A stretch of DNA of 64,000 bases from Acinetobacter sp. ANC 4173 (GCF_004331255.1 NZ_SJOF01000011.1:84971-148970), one strand, 5' to 3'. Shown: positions 19,436 through 28,042, counted from the stretch's first letter. Program-made: numbers and translations. Notes: generated by a model not told the origin, from the sequence alone.

Positions 19436-20107
19436 TTACTGCGCAGACCACTTATTGGTTTGAATATCCAATACCAAATTATTAACCGCTTCACGTACAG
19501 CTAGATCTAGAACTTTACCGTTTAAAGTTGAGTCATAAGAAGCGGTAGAACCAAAACCTAAGATTTCACGTTCACTTAGTGCGTACTCGCCTGCGCCTTG
19601 TACAGAGTGAACGATTTCAGCTGTTTTTACATCGACAATATTTAAGTTCACTTTGGCATAAGCAATTTGGGTTTTACCACGCCCCAATATGCCAAACAAC
19701 TGATGATCGCCGACTTCTTTACGGCCAAATTCAGACACGTCACCCGTTAATACATAACGTGCGCCTTTAATGGCTTGAGAAGATTTGGTAAAACCTGCTT
19801 CTTGTTGTAATTCAGCAAGGTTGTCACGGTTTAGGACAGAGAAATAGCCTGATTGCTGTAAATGCGTTTCTAAAATAGTTTTCGCCTGACCACCTAAACG
19901 GTCAACATTGTCTGAAAAAATGCCCCGCATGTAACTCGAGCGGTTATCAAATTTCCCTATAGAAACAGGGGTTTTAGTTCCAGTGTATTTGACTGTCGCC
20001 ACTGCCGCTGTCACTTGTGGTGCTTGAATTGTTTTTGAGGTTTCTGTTGTTGAACAGGCAGATAATGTTAAAGCGCTAAAGACTGCTGTAAAAATAATTT
20101 TTTTCAA
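19436..20107 (-). CDS. CsgG/HfaB-family lipoprotein with TTG start
   Basis: The 223-residue lipoprotein has signal KKIIFTAVFSALTLSAC (lipobox LSAC). The CsgG-type domain has VSIGKFDNRSSYMRG, LSVLNRDNLAELQQE in the form FSVLNRDNLAELQQE, and a GARYVLTGDVSEFGR strand. CsgG relatives form outer-membrane pores or periplasmic assemblies, but here no curli subunit gene is present, so the trio is better compared with the Neisseria NMB1162-1164 type cluster. The start codon must be TTG (20107-20105): an in-frame TAA lies two codons upstream and no ATG precedes the signal peptide. It is the first gene of the trio. Confidence 0.82.
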   Translation of the reverse strand: MKKIIFTAVFSALTLSACSTTETSKTIQAPQVTAAVATVKYTGTKTPVSIGKFDNRSSYMRGIFSDNVDRLGGQAKTILETHLQQSGYFSVLNRDNLAELQQEAGFTKSSQAIKGARYVLTGDVSEFGRKEVGDHQLFGILGRGKTQIAYAKVNLNIVDVKTAEIVHSVQGAGEYALSEREILGFGSTASYDSTLNGKVLDLAVREAVNNLVLDIQTNKWSAQ

Positions 20108-20115
20108 GAGTTATC

Positions 20116-20149
20116 CCACTGATATTTATTAAAAATCAGTGGAATTATA
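20116..20149 (-). promoter_or_regulatory. Promoter -10 and dyad in the leader of the CsgG-like gene
   Basis: On the minus strand a perfect TATAAT lies at 20149-20144 with no good -35 upstream. Immediately downstream, covering the predicted start site and leader, perfect 8-bp arms CCACTGAT and ATCAGTGG (20116-20123 and 20135-20142) flank an AT-rich 11-nt loop. It could be an operator or an RNA hairpin close to the ribosome site of a TTG-start gene. Confidence 0.45.
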
Positions 20150-20204
20150 CCAAGTTACATTCTAGTTACATATACAAAATTAAATATTGTTGTTCTAAAA
20201 GGTA

Positions 20205-20828
20205 TTACTTCATCCCAAAAATCAGTTTTAACCCAAGCAAGGTCATGACCCCACCCGCTACACGGTCAAAAATGGCTTTGGATTTTAAATAAACTTTCCG
20301 TGGACCTTCTGCCGATAAGGCAACCGCAACCAGTGAATACCAACCTGCATCAATAAAGAAACACAGCATAGGTAATACGACATAAAAATAGGTCGGAATG
20401 TCTTTCGGCAATAAAGCAGTGAAAATACTCGCCAGCACAATCGCAATTTTCGGGTTACTCATTTGTGTAATTAAACCCAATCGGTATGCTTGTTTATAGC
20501 TCATCGGCTCCGCTGCACTGTTCGGATTCTCCATTGGCTCTTTTGCATGCTTAATAATTTTAAATGCCAACCAAAGTAAATAAATACCACCACAAATTTT
20601 TAAAGCGAGATAAGCCGAAGGCACTGCCAATAGAATGGCTTGTAAACCCATCACCGCCAATAAACCGAACAACGCGGCGCCTGTTCCTGTACCCAATGCG
20701 GTAAACAAACCGTGTTTACGCGAAATCGCAATTGAGTTTTTCGCCACATAAATAAAGGTTGGCCCAGGGCTAATTGCGCCTAACATTAAAGCTAAGGTAA
20801 TTGAACCTAATATAATGAGCGATTCCAA
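20205..20828 (-). CDS. LysE/RhtB-family amino-acid exporter
   Basis: The 207-residue inner-membrane protein has about six hydrophobic helices and the family hallmarks: AISPGPTFIYVAKNSIAISRK near residue 19, FTALGTGTGAALFGLLAVMG, and QMSNPKIAIVLASIF near residue 121. LysE/RhtB proteins export amino acids such as lysine, homoserine, threonine or leucine; the substrate here is not evident. It stands alone on the minus strand, 97 bp from the TTG-start lipoprotein gene and divergent from oleate hydratase. Confidence 0.85.
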   Translation of the reverse strand: MESLIILGSITLALMLGAISPGPTFIYVAKNSIAISRKHGLFTALGTGTGAALFGLLAVMGLQAILLAVPSAYLALKICGGIYLLWLAFKIIKHAKEPMENPNSAAEPMSYKQAYRLGLITQMSNPKIAIVLASIFTALLPKDIPTYFYVVLPMLCFFIDAGWYSLVAVALSAEGPRKVYLKSKAIFDRVAGGVMTLLGLKLIFGMK

Positions 20829-21246
20829 AGAGCACCTCGATGCATTGGGATAAAAATGGGTGCATTATTTTAGACAAAATTTGCACCAAAACCTATCAAA
20901 AATATGTTTATCGCAATAAAAATGCTTTAAATCGTATTATCCCAAGCGACTCTGTTCCTTTAAGTGTTGTTATTTAAATACACATGTAAAGTATTTATTA
21001 ATGCCAAAACAATGAACTTAATTAGAGTAATTATTCAATATAATACTTATTATCATATATTTAGAATTATACCACATGAATTTTTCATTTTAATCGAATC
21101 ACTTCTTTCTCCATAAAACCTTTTTTTAATCAAAATTTCACATTAAATTTTCACACTTTTTTCATAGTATTTTCACATGCATAATCACATACTAAAAATA
21201 TGGTTTTATTTTACTTTCTGATAAAAATGACACAAGAGGGTTCATC
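20829..21246. promoter_or_regulatory. 418-bp divergent region between lysE-like gene and oleate hydratase
   Basis: This very AT-rich region has no gene. Within it TTTCACA occurs three times on the plus strand (21136-21142, 21149-21155 and 21171-21177), followed by CATAAT (21180-21185), a possible -10 for the oleate hydratase gene, and by AGAGGG (21235-21240) 6 bp before its ATG, a good Shine-Dalgarno. The repeats may bind a regulator, but no palindrome is seen. Confidence 0.4.
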
Positions 21247-22860
21247 ATGCCGAATAAAAAAACAGTCGACGCCAAACAAACACATCTCTGGATCGTTGGG
21301 GGTGGCATTGCAGGTATGGCAGCAGCAGCCTTTGCCATTCGTGATGCACAAGTCCCTGCCCAAAACATTCATATCCTAGAAGAATTAAATATTACCGGTG
21401 GCTCAATGGATGGCGGTGCAACACCTGAAGCTGCACATGCATGGGTTACCCGTGGTGGACGAATGCTGACTGATGAAACCTATTTATGTTTATGGGATTT
21501 ATTTTCGACTATTCCCTCTTTAGAAAATCCAGACATTTCTGTACGTGAAGAATGTCGTGAGTTTAATGAGAAAGTGAAAACCCACGCCAATGCACGATTA
21601 ATTAATGCTAAACACAATATTTTGGATGCGGAAAAATTAGGTTTAAGCAACTTGCATCGAGCCCAAATGCTGCGCTTATTAGCATCAAAAGAAGCGCGCA
21701 TTGGCAGCCGCCGTATTGATGAGTTTTTTGATGACTCTTTTTTTCAAAGTAATTTTTGGCGTATGTGGCGCACCACTTTCGCATTTCAAAAATGGCATAG
21801 TGCGGCTGAATTAAGACGCTATTTCTTACGCTTTATTCAAGAACTGCCTCGCATTCATACTTTGGCCGGCGTAAAAAGAACCCAATACAATCAATATGAT
21901 TCGATGATTCTGCCTTTACAGCGTTGGTTGGTTGAACAAGGCGTTGATGTGCGCTTTGGCAATTATGTCACCGATGCAGACTTTCGTACTGATGAAACTA
22001 CACAAGAGCGTCGAGCAACTAAACTTTATGTCACATTACCTGAGGGCAAAGAAGAAATAGAGCTAAAGCAGCATGATCTTGCCATTTTTACCTTGGGTTC
22101 AATCACTGCCGACTCACGTTATGGCAGTAACGATGATGTTCCTGCACTCGTTCGTAATCGAGAAGATCATGGCTGGGCGCTTTGGGAAACTCTGGCACAA
22201 AAAGCCCCAGACTTTGGCCGTCCAATGACCTTTTATGGCAATGTGGATGAACACAAGTGGGAGTCTTTCACACTAACCATGAAAGATGATGTACTCCTAA
22301 AACGAATTATTGACTATACAAGTAATGAACCTGGCACAGGTGCATTAATGACATGGTTTGAGTCAGGTTGGCATTTGTCCATTGTGGTTCCCGCACAGCC
22401 CCACTTTGCCAATTTGCCACAAGGAACTTTTACCCTCTGGGGTTATGGTTTCCAAATCGATCATATTGGCGATTACATCAAAAAACCTATGAGCGCTTGT
22501 ACAGGCAAAGAAATTTTGACCGAATTAATTCATCAATTAGGTTTCGAGGACATCTTAGAACACGTACTTGCCAGCACTGAGGTTACAACAGCCATGATGC
22601 CGTATGCCTCGGCCCTATTTGCCTGCCGTAAATCTGGGGATCGTCCTTTCGTGATCCCCAAAGGGTCACAGAATTTTGCATTCTTGGGGCAATTTGTAGA
22701 AATTGAAGATGATGTGGTCTTTACCGTCGAATATTCAGTACGCGGTGCCATGCTTGCTGTCTATGAATTTTTCGGTGTAGAACGAGACATACCTGAAATC
22801 TATAATGGTTTACTCGATCCTAAAGTTGGATTAAAGGCGTTAGAAGCAGTTTTCCACTAA
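21247..22860 (+). CDS. ohyA: Oleate hydratase (FAD-dependent)
   Basis: The 537-residue cytoplasmic or membrane-associated flavoenzyme adds water across the cis-9 double bond of oleate to give 10-hydroxystearate. The FAD-binding glycine loop VGGGIAGMAAAAFAI is near residue 17, followed by the family signature NITGGSMDGGATPEAAHAWV and RGGRMLTDETYLCLWDLF near residues 48-88. FQKWHSAAELRRYFLRFIQE and TRTQYNQYDSM-like VKRTQYNQYDSM are further hallmarks of the MCRA/oleate hydratase family. The length is within the lower part of the family range. The gene is monocistronic, preceded by AGAGGG and followed by a strong terminator. It probably protects against unsaturated fatty acids. Confidence 0.92.
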   Translation: MPNKKTVDAKQTHLWIVGGGIAGMAAAAFAIRDAQVPAQNIHILEELNITGGSMDGGATPEAAHAWVTRGGRMLTDETYLCLWDLFSTIPSLENPDISVREECREFNEKVKTHANARLINAKHNILDAEKLGLSNLHRAQMLRLLASKEARIGSRRIDEFFDDSFFQSNFWRMWRTTFAFQKWHSAAELRRYFLRFIQELPRIHTLAGVKRTQYNQYDSMILPLQRWLVEQGVDVRFGNYVTDADFRTDETTQERRATKLYVTLPEGKEEIELKQHDLAIFTLGSITADSRYGSNDDVPALVRNREDHGWALWETLAQKAPDFGRPMTFYGNVDEHKWESFTLTMKDDVLLKRIIDYTSNEPGTGALMTWFESGWHLSIVVPAQPHFANLPQGTFTLWGYGFQIDHIGDYIKKPMSACTGKEILTELIHQLGFEDILEHVLASTEVTTAMMPYASALFACRKSGDRPFVIPKGSQNFAFLGQFVEIEDDVVFTVEYSVRGAMLAVYEFFGVERDIPEIYNGLLDPKVGLKALEAVFH

Positions 22861-22872
22861 TGACGTAAATTA

Positions 22873-22903
22873 AAAAAAGAGCGTCATTCAGATGCTCTTT
22901 TTT
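22873..22903 (+). terminator. Terminator of the oleate hydratase gene
   Basis: The stem AAAAAAGAGC pairs with GCTCTTTTTT around an 11-nt loop, with the T-run forming the distal arm. It lies 12 bp after the stop and can act in both directions, also ending the small lipoprotein gene on the other strand. Confidence 0.8.
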
Positions 22904-22969
22904 ATTTAATCTGTTTTGAATCACTATTGTCTTCTAAAGTTCAGTGAAATTCATCAAGATCCGATCACA

Positions 22970-23161
22970 CTAAGGTTGCGAATGATCAACATGAGGGGTT
23001 TGATCGCGAGCAATCGACTGATAATCATGATCAGCTACAGGCACACCCCCAATGACCATGGTTCGAACCATCGTTTTAGGTTTATTCAGCTCATCTTTTG
23101 CATCACAAGCTGTAAGTAACCCTGCCATCATACAAATCAACACGAAGGATATTTTGTTCAT
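22970..23161 (-). CDS. Small hypothetical lipoprotein
   Basis: The 63-residue protein has the signal MNKISFVLICMMAGLLTAC with lipobox LLTAC, so only about 45 mature residues remain after lipidation. The ATG at 23161 is preferred over a GTG one codon earlier because GAGGG lies about 6 bp before. The mature part is hydrophilic, with DELNKPKTMVRTMVIGGVP and a C-terminal His-containing HVDHSQP. No known family was recognised. It is convergent with oleate hydratase and could be an unlinked envelope protein. Confidence 0.6.
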   Translation of the reverse strand: MNKISFVLICMMAGLLTACDAKDELNKPKTMVRTMVIGGVPVADHDYQSIARDQTPHVDHSQP

Positions 23162-23164
23162 CAC

Positions 23165-23631
23165 ATTCCCTCTTTTTCATTCTTATTGTTCTTTCAGCAT
23201 AGCACTTTTATTTTTCCAATCCTATCGACTTTGTTACAACTTTTATCCATCCACATGATGGTGCTGCGCGTATTTTCTTTATTTAAAAAAATATCAATCA
23301 TTCATAGATAAAACAATAATATCAATGATTTAAACCAACCCAAATTCGACTTAAATATTTATCCGATGTGTTGAAAAAAATTATCGTGGCCGCGTCTTAT
23401 CCTGTTGTATCTAATTTCTTCATTCGCCTGCGGCTCGCCCTACTTTTGTTGAGGCAAAACCATTGTCCTCTGCAAAAGCTGTTCATTTCTTGGAGTTGTT
23501 CAAATACCACGAATAAACCTTATTTTATTTGCACCACGCAGCTTGCAGATGACGTTTCTGGGTAACAAATTTATTATCGAGATCAGATTAAATGAGAAAA
23601 AGATAAACTGATTTACAAAATCTTACAGGAT
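23165..23631. other. Gene-free stretch with a compositionally distinct block
   Basis: There is no convincing gene here. Most is AT-rich, but 23386-23575 is less so and contains CGCCTGCGGCTCGCC followed by ACTTTTGTTGAGGCAAAACC. Its look (a GC-rich core next to TTTTGTTGAGGCAAAA) suggests a dispersed repeat or the remnant tail of a lost gene rather than a promoter. An ORF at 23368-23565 starts with no ribosome site and has implausible composition. Confidence 0.35.
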
Positions 23632-23667
23632 TGAATATTTACAACGGACATTTTTGTCCGTTAAATA
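23632..23667 (+). promoter_or_regulatory. Promoter with perfect palindromic operator of the TetR-efflux operon
   Basis: AACGGACA and TGTCCGTT (23643-23650 and 23655-23662) form a perfect 8-bp inverted repeat around TTTT. It lies between a likely -35 (TTTACA, 23638-23643) and -10 (TTAAAT, 23661-23666) with a 17-bp spacer, and 37 bp before the regulator's start codon. This is the classic layout of an autoregulating TetR-family repressor that also controls the downstream pump genes. Confidence 0.72.
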
Positions 23668-23699
23668 ATAGCACTCCCAAATCAAATGAAATAATCACC

Positions 23700-24248
23700 A
23701 TGACCAGTCGTCAACAGCGTGCTGCACAAAACCGTGAGGAATTGCTGGAAGCTGCGGTTCAGGTTTTTCGTACACACGGAATCAATGCCCCCCTACAAAT
23801 GATCATTGATACAGCCAATGTCGGACGGGCGACGTTTTATCGTAATTTTGCTGACCGTCGTGCCTTGGTGATTGCACTCATGGAGCAAGCTTTGGAACGT
23901 CTTGCAGTGCGTGCAGAAGCATTTTCTCAGTATGAAGATGGTTTTATTCGTTTAATTGAAAACCATGTCTATAACTTGCCGTATTTAACTGCACTGATGG
24001 AATATTGGCGGGTGATTGAGCGTGATGATCCCGTCATGGTCGATATCTACGCGCGCCGCGATGCCATTTTACAACCTTTGATTGATCAAGCCATTCGCCA
24101 CGGCGTATGTCGCCCCGATTTGACCACTCAAGATTACGCCATGATTACAGCGATTTTAAGGACTTCATTTCAAGGGCTAACCGATCTAGAGCAACAACAA
24201 CTTGCACAACGTGCGATTGAGCTACTCCTCAATGGTATTCGGGCATAA
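23700..24248 (+). CDS. TetR-family transcriptional repressor
   Basis: The protein is 182 residues from the ATG at 23700. A longer in-frame reading to 23631 would run through the operator and is rejected. The N-terminal helix-turn-helix is typical: RREELLEAAVQVF-like NREELLEAAVQVFRTHGINA, then IIDTANVGRATFYRNFADRRALV near residues 35-55. The ligand-binding domain is helical and variable. The following MFS and HlyD-type genes on the same strand and the palindrome upstream indicate that it represses its own operon until a toxic ligand binds. Confidence 0.88.
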   Translation: MTSRQQRAAQNREELLEAAVQVFRTHGINAPLQMIIDTANVGRATFYRNFADRRALVIALMEQALERLAVRAEAFSQYEDGFIRLIENHVYNLPYLTALMEYWRVIERDDPVMVDIYARRDAILQPLIDQAIRHGVCRPDLTTQDYAMITAILRTSFQGLTDLEQQQLAQRAIELLLNGIRA

Positions 24249-24260
24249 AGGTCACCACTC

Positions 24261-25910
24261 ATGACACAGCCACCGCGTTTACTCGAACCTGCGCCAAACT
24301 GGACAGCCGAAGAAAAGCCAACCCTGCCTGGCTCTCCTGCCGTGATCGCACACTCCACGCCTAAGCGCTTCATATATTTTTTTATTGGTTTGTTTGTCGC
24401 ACTGTCTGCGAGTCTCAGTAACGGTTTCATTACCGCGAATTTGCCCTTAATTCAGGGTGAATATGGACTAACACCCTCTGAGGTGGCGTGGATTCCTGCA
24501 GCTTATGTCATGGCCAATGTCAGTGCGAACCTGATTCTCTTTAAAGCCCGCCAGCAATACGGTCTGCGTCTATTTTCTGAAATTGGTCTACTGATTTTTA
24601 TTGCAGTCTTAGTTTTACACGTCTTTGTACATACCTTTGAAATGGCCGTACTGGTGCGTTTCATTAGCGGCATGGTTGCAGCACCGCTCAGTTCCTTAGG
24701 CATGTATTACATTATGCAGGCCTTTAAACGGGAGGATTTTGGTCGCAGTATCTATTTGGCTTTAGGCTTCCAACAGCTCGGCATTCCCTTGGCTTGGATC
24801 ATTTCGCCTTATCTGATTGATGTGAACAATTGGAATGTGCTCTACACTTTCGAAATTGGTTTAGCTCTGTGCTGTTTCGCCATGGTGGTGTCTCTGAAGT
24901 TACCCCGCAGTTTAAGAATTGCTGTTTTTGAAAAGCAGGACTTTTTTACCTTTGCACTGCTTGCACCCGGTTTTGCCTTTTTGTGTATTGTACTGACCCA
25001 AGGGCCAATCTTGTGGTGGTTTGAAGCGAAGTGGTTGGCCTATTTGCTCATTGCAGGGTTTAGCCTGATTGTGATTGGTTTGGTCTACGAGCATTATCGG
25101 GTCAATCCACTGATTATGACGCGTTGGCTGGGGACATCATCTACGCTTCGTTTTATCATCGGTGCCTTTGCAATTCGCTTCTTAATGTCGGAGCAAAGTT
25201 ATGCTGCCGTGAGTTTTCTCAAAACCATGGGCATGGGCCCCGATCAATTTGTGCCGCTCTATGTGGTGATCTTTTTAGGTATTGTGTCTGGTACCTTATT
25301 TAGTACCATCACTTTTTCACGTGAACGGATTATTTGGCACCTGCTGTTAGCCGAAGCTTTGGTCTTGATTGCTTGCGGACTGGATTTTCACCTCACCAGC
25401 GATATTCGCCCTTCCAACTTCTACGGCAGTCAATTTTTGGTGGGCTTTGCCAGTGGTGTGTTTATTGGTCCACTCTTGATCACGGGTATCTTGAGTGCCA
25501 TGCAAAAAGGTCCCACCCATATTGTCACGTTCATTGTTTTATTTTCAGCGACTCAAACTTTTGGTGGCTTAGTCGGTTCATCATTTTACTCCACCTATCA
25601 ACAAGTTCGAACCCAAAACTATCGTGCTGAAATGATTCAACAACTCCCCGAAACCAATCCATTGATCGCACAGCGGCTTTTAGCGTATCAACGAAGTTCG
25701 CATAGTTACACGCTTGATCAGCAGTTAGAGCAACAACAAGCCTTAAAAAATTTAAATCAAGTGGTGACTCGAGAAGCTCAAGTACGTGCCTATAACGATG
25801 TGATTAGTTTCAATGGCGTCGTTGCCATGCTGCTGTTGCTGTGGGGGACATTCCTGATTGTAAGAAATCAATATCAACTGCGGCAACAAGCAAAAATCGG
25901 TCCTGCCTAA
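24261..25910 (+). CDS. EmrB-like MFS multidrug efflux pump (DHA2 type)
   Basis: The 549-residue inner-membrane protein has about 14 hydrophobic helices. Motifs include ANLPLIQGEYGLTPSEVAWI near residue 60, VRFISGMVAAPLSSLGMYY and LALGFQQLGIPLAWIISPYL. These resemble the DHA2 drug:H+ antiporter branch used together with a membrane-fusion partner to span the envelope. A hydrophilic N-terminal tail (about 30 residues) and a glutamine-rich segment near residue 490 are unremarkable. It begins 12 bp after the TetR stop and is followed by the HlyD-type gene, giving a complete regulator-pump-adaptor operon. Confidence 0.85.
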   Translation: MTQPPRLLEPAPNWTAEEKPTLPGSPAVIAHSTPKRFIYFFIGLFVALSASLSNGFITANLPLIQGEYGLTPSEVAWIPAAYVMANVSANLILFKARQQYGLRLFSEIGLLIFIAVLVLHVFVHTFEMAVLVRFISGMVAAPLSSLGMYYIMQAFKREDFGRSIYLALGFQQLGIPLAWIISPYLIDVNNWNVLYTFEIGLALCCFAMVVSLKLPRSLRIAVFEKQDFFTFALLAPGFAFLCIVLTQGPILWWFEAKWLAYLLIAGFSLIVIGLVYEHYRVNPLIMTRWLGTSSTLRFIIGAFAIRFLMSEQSYAAVSFLKTMGMGPDQFVPLYVVIFLGIVSGTLFSTITFSRERIIWHLLLAEALVLIACGLDFHLTSDIRPSNFYGSQFLVGFASGVFIGPLLITGILSAMQKGPTHIVTFIVLFSATQTFGGLVGSSFYSTYQQVRTQNYRAEMIQQLPETNPLIAQRLLAYQRSSHSYTLDQQLEQQQALKNLNQVVTREAQVRAYNDVISFNGVVAMLLLLWGTFLIVRNQYQLRQQAKIGPA

Positions 25911-25942
25911 TGCCACTGCTCCCTATTTATTGAGAAATTGTT

Positions 25943-27103
25943 ATGTCTGAAGATCAAAAACCAATAACTCCCGCTGAAACAACTGCAACGACTGAAAATG
26001 CCTCTCAGCCTGAACAGCCCGTGGCAGCAGCAACAGCGATTACGCCGCCTTCAAGTAAATTAATTCCAACAGCGAAACGTACCTTGATTTTGATGTTTTT
26101 AGTACTGATCATCGGTATTGGCATCATTTTATGGGCATGGAAAATTGGGCCATTTGACAGTGCCGTTGAGTCCACTGACAACAGCTATGTCAAAGGCAAA
26201 ACCACGGTACTTTCTTCGCAAATTAACGGCTATGTCAAAGATGTCTTGGTCAGTGATTTTGATCACGTTAAAAAAGGACAGGTGTTGATGCATATTGATG
26301 CCACCACCTATGACCAAAAAGTCACACAGGCCGAAGCAGGCGTCGATCAGGCGCAAAATAACCTCTCCAATCAAAGCCAAAATATTGCGCAGCGTAAAGC
26401 CGATATTGTTGCGGCAGAAGCCAAGGTCGAACAAGCGCGAGCAGCCTATCAACTGTCATTGGCACAACAGCAGCGCTATCAACAGTTGAGCGACTCTGGC
26501 GCAGCGTCTAAATCGGAACAAGATAAAGCCGTGGCCGATACCCAAAATAATTTAGCTTTACTGCAACAAGCACAGGCCAATGTGTTGGTAGCAAAAGAAG
26601 CGCTCAAAACCGCTCAAGTGGCTGAAACTGGACTCAAAGCACAAGTGACCAATGCCGCTGCTCAACTGGATCAAGCCAAAACCACCAAAAATTACAGCAG
26701 TATTATCGCTCCTATGGATGGACAATTGGGTGAAGTCAATCCACGCGTGGGACAATATGTGGCCGCAGGGACACAGTTGCTCTATCTGATTCCACAACAA
26801 ACTTGGGTCACAGCTAACTTTAAAGAGACTCAAATTGCCAACATGAAAATTGGACAAAAAGCATGGTTCACGGTGGATGCCCTCAATCATCAGAAATTTA
26901 CAGGCCATGTCGAGCAAATTTCTCCTGCGGCTGGCTCAGAGTTCAGTGTGCTCAAAGCCGATAATGCGACGGGTAATTTCACCAAAGTGGTGCAACGCAT
27001 TGCGGTAAGGATTGCGATTGATCCGAATCAAACGGGCATTGAAAACTTGCGCCCTGGCATGTCCGTGATTAGTTCGGTCGATACGCATACAGCAGAGGAT
27101 TAA
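25943..27103 (+). CDS. EmrA-like membrane-fusion adaptor (HlyD family)
   Basis: The 386-residue protein has a Pro/Thr/Ala-rich cytoplasmic tail (residues 1-45), one membrane anchor (LILMFLVLIIGIGIILWAW, about 48-67), then a periplasmic part. STDNSYVKGKTTVLSSQING and VLVSDFDHVKKGQVLMHID form the first half of a lipoyl-like domain. A long coiled coil rich in Ala and Gln (about 125-235) follows, then the second lipoyl half SIIAPMDGQLGEV and a beta-barrel with NFKETQIANMKIGQ. It links the MFS pump to an outer-membrane channel. No TolC-like gene is nearby, so a channel encoded elsewhere would be needed. Confidence 0.88.
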   Translation: MSEDQKPITPAETTATTENASQPEQPVAAATAITPPSSKLIPTAKRTLILMFLVLIIGIGIILWAWKIGPFDSAVESTDNSYVKGKTTVLSSQINGYVKDVLVSDFDHVKKGQVLMHIDATTYDQKVTQAEAGVDQAQNNLSNQSQNIAQRKADIVAAEAKVEQARAAYQLSLAQQQRYQQLSDSGAASKSEQDKAVADTQNNLALLQQAQANVLVAKEALKTAQVAETGLKAQVTNAAAQLDQAKTTKNYSSIIAPMDGQLGEVNPRVGQYVAAGTQLLYLIPQQTWVTANFKETQIANMKIGQKAWFTVDALNHQKFTGHVEQISPAAGSEFSVLKADNATGNFTKVVQRIAVRIAIDPNQTGIENLRPGMSVISSVDTHTAED

Positions 27104-27166
27104 TCCTGTGAAAAAACCACCACTTTTCACTTACACTAAGCACTCAACCTGATTGATTAAAGTCCT

Positions 27167-28036
27167 ATGTTTGAACAGATTGCACAGTCCATTCCCTATC
27201 AGCGCATCAGCGTTGGCGGGGTTAATATCAGCATCAAACGTTTGGACTTGGTTCATCCACACATATCTGGCAATAAATTTTTTAAACTGAAATACAACCT
27301 GTTGGCAGCGCAGCAACAAGGCTATAAAAAACTGCTGACTTTTGGCGGTGCCTATTCCAATCATATTGCCGCGACGGCCTATGCAGCGCAGTTATTTGGA
27401 TTTGAAAGTTTAGGCATTATTCGAGGTGAAGAGCTAGCCAACAAATCCTTAAACCCAACTCTACATACGGCGCAACAATTTGGTATGCAGTTGCAGTTTG
27501 TCACGCGAGAAGCCTATCGACAAAAGCAAAGCTCAGCCTACTTAGCACAGTTACATCAAGATTACCCTGACTATTATGTGATTCCTGAAGGCGGAACCAA
27601 TCCCCTTGCCATTCAAGGCTGCACAGAAATTCTCTCGGATGAAGATCGACAAAATTACGACCTGATTTGTTGTGCAGTAGGTACAGGAGGAACGATCACG
27701 GGGTTAATTGAAGCCAGTCACTCACAACAGCAAGTTCTGGGCTTCTCCGCGCTCAAAGGTGATTTCTTGAGCACAGAAGTCGAGCAACTCACCCCAAAAC
27801 GGAATTGGCAAATCACCGATCAATATTGTTGTGGGGGCTACGCCAAAACTACGTCTGAACTACTGCAATTTATTCAAGACTTTGAGCAGCAATATGACAT
27901 TCCACTGGAACAGATTTATACAGGCAAAATGCTGTTGGGTTTAAGCGATTTAATTCAACAAGCTGCATTTCCAGTAGATCATCGCATTTTGGTGATTCAT
28001 TCAGGTGGGCTGCAAGGTCGTTTAACCGCACTTTAG
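27167..28036 (+). CDS. PLP-dependent ACC deaminase / D-cysteine desulfhydrase family protein
   Basis: The 289-residue fold-type II PLP enzyme has HPHISGNKFFKLKYNL near residue 28, which carries the lysine expected to bind PLP, and LTFGGAYSNHIAATAYAA near residue 60. CCAVGTGGTITG near residue 165 is the phosphate-binding loop, and IYTGKMLLGLSDLI lies near the C-terminus. The family acts on 1-aminocyclopropane-1-carboxylate or on D-cysteine; sequence alone does not separate them, and at 289 residues it is shorter than typical plant-associated ACC deaminases. It starts 63 bp after the adaptor gene on the same strand, so it could be carried on the efflux transcript. Confidence 0.75.
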   Translation: MFEQIAQSIPYQRISVGGVNISIKRLDLVHPHISGNKFFKLKYNLLAAQQQGYKKLLTFGGAYSNHIAATAYAAQLFGFESLGIIRGEELANKSLNPTLHTAQQFGMQLQFVTREAYRQKQSSAYLAQLHQDYPDYYVIPEGGTNPLAIQGCTEILSDEDRQNYDLICCAVGTGGTITGLIEASHSQQQVLGFSALKGDFLSTEVEQLTPKRNWQITDQYCCGGYAKTTSELLQFIQDFEQQYDIPLEQIYTGKMLLGLSDLIQQAAFPVDHRILVIHSGGLQGRLTAL

Positions 28037-28042
28037 ATAGTC

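Noticed and set aside
19423..19494. N-terminal extension of the DUF4810 lipoprotein
   Set aside because: It would put 24 residues before a clear lipoprotein signal peptide and overlap the CsgG-like gene.
23368..23565. 65-codon ORF in the block before the TetR gene
   Set aside because: It has no ribosome site, odd composition, and lies in a region that looks like a repeat.
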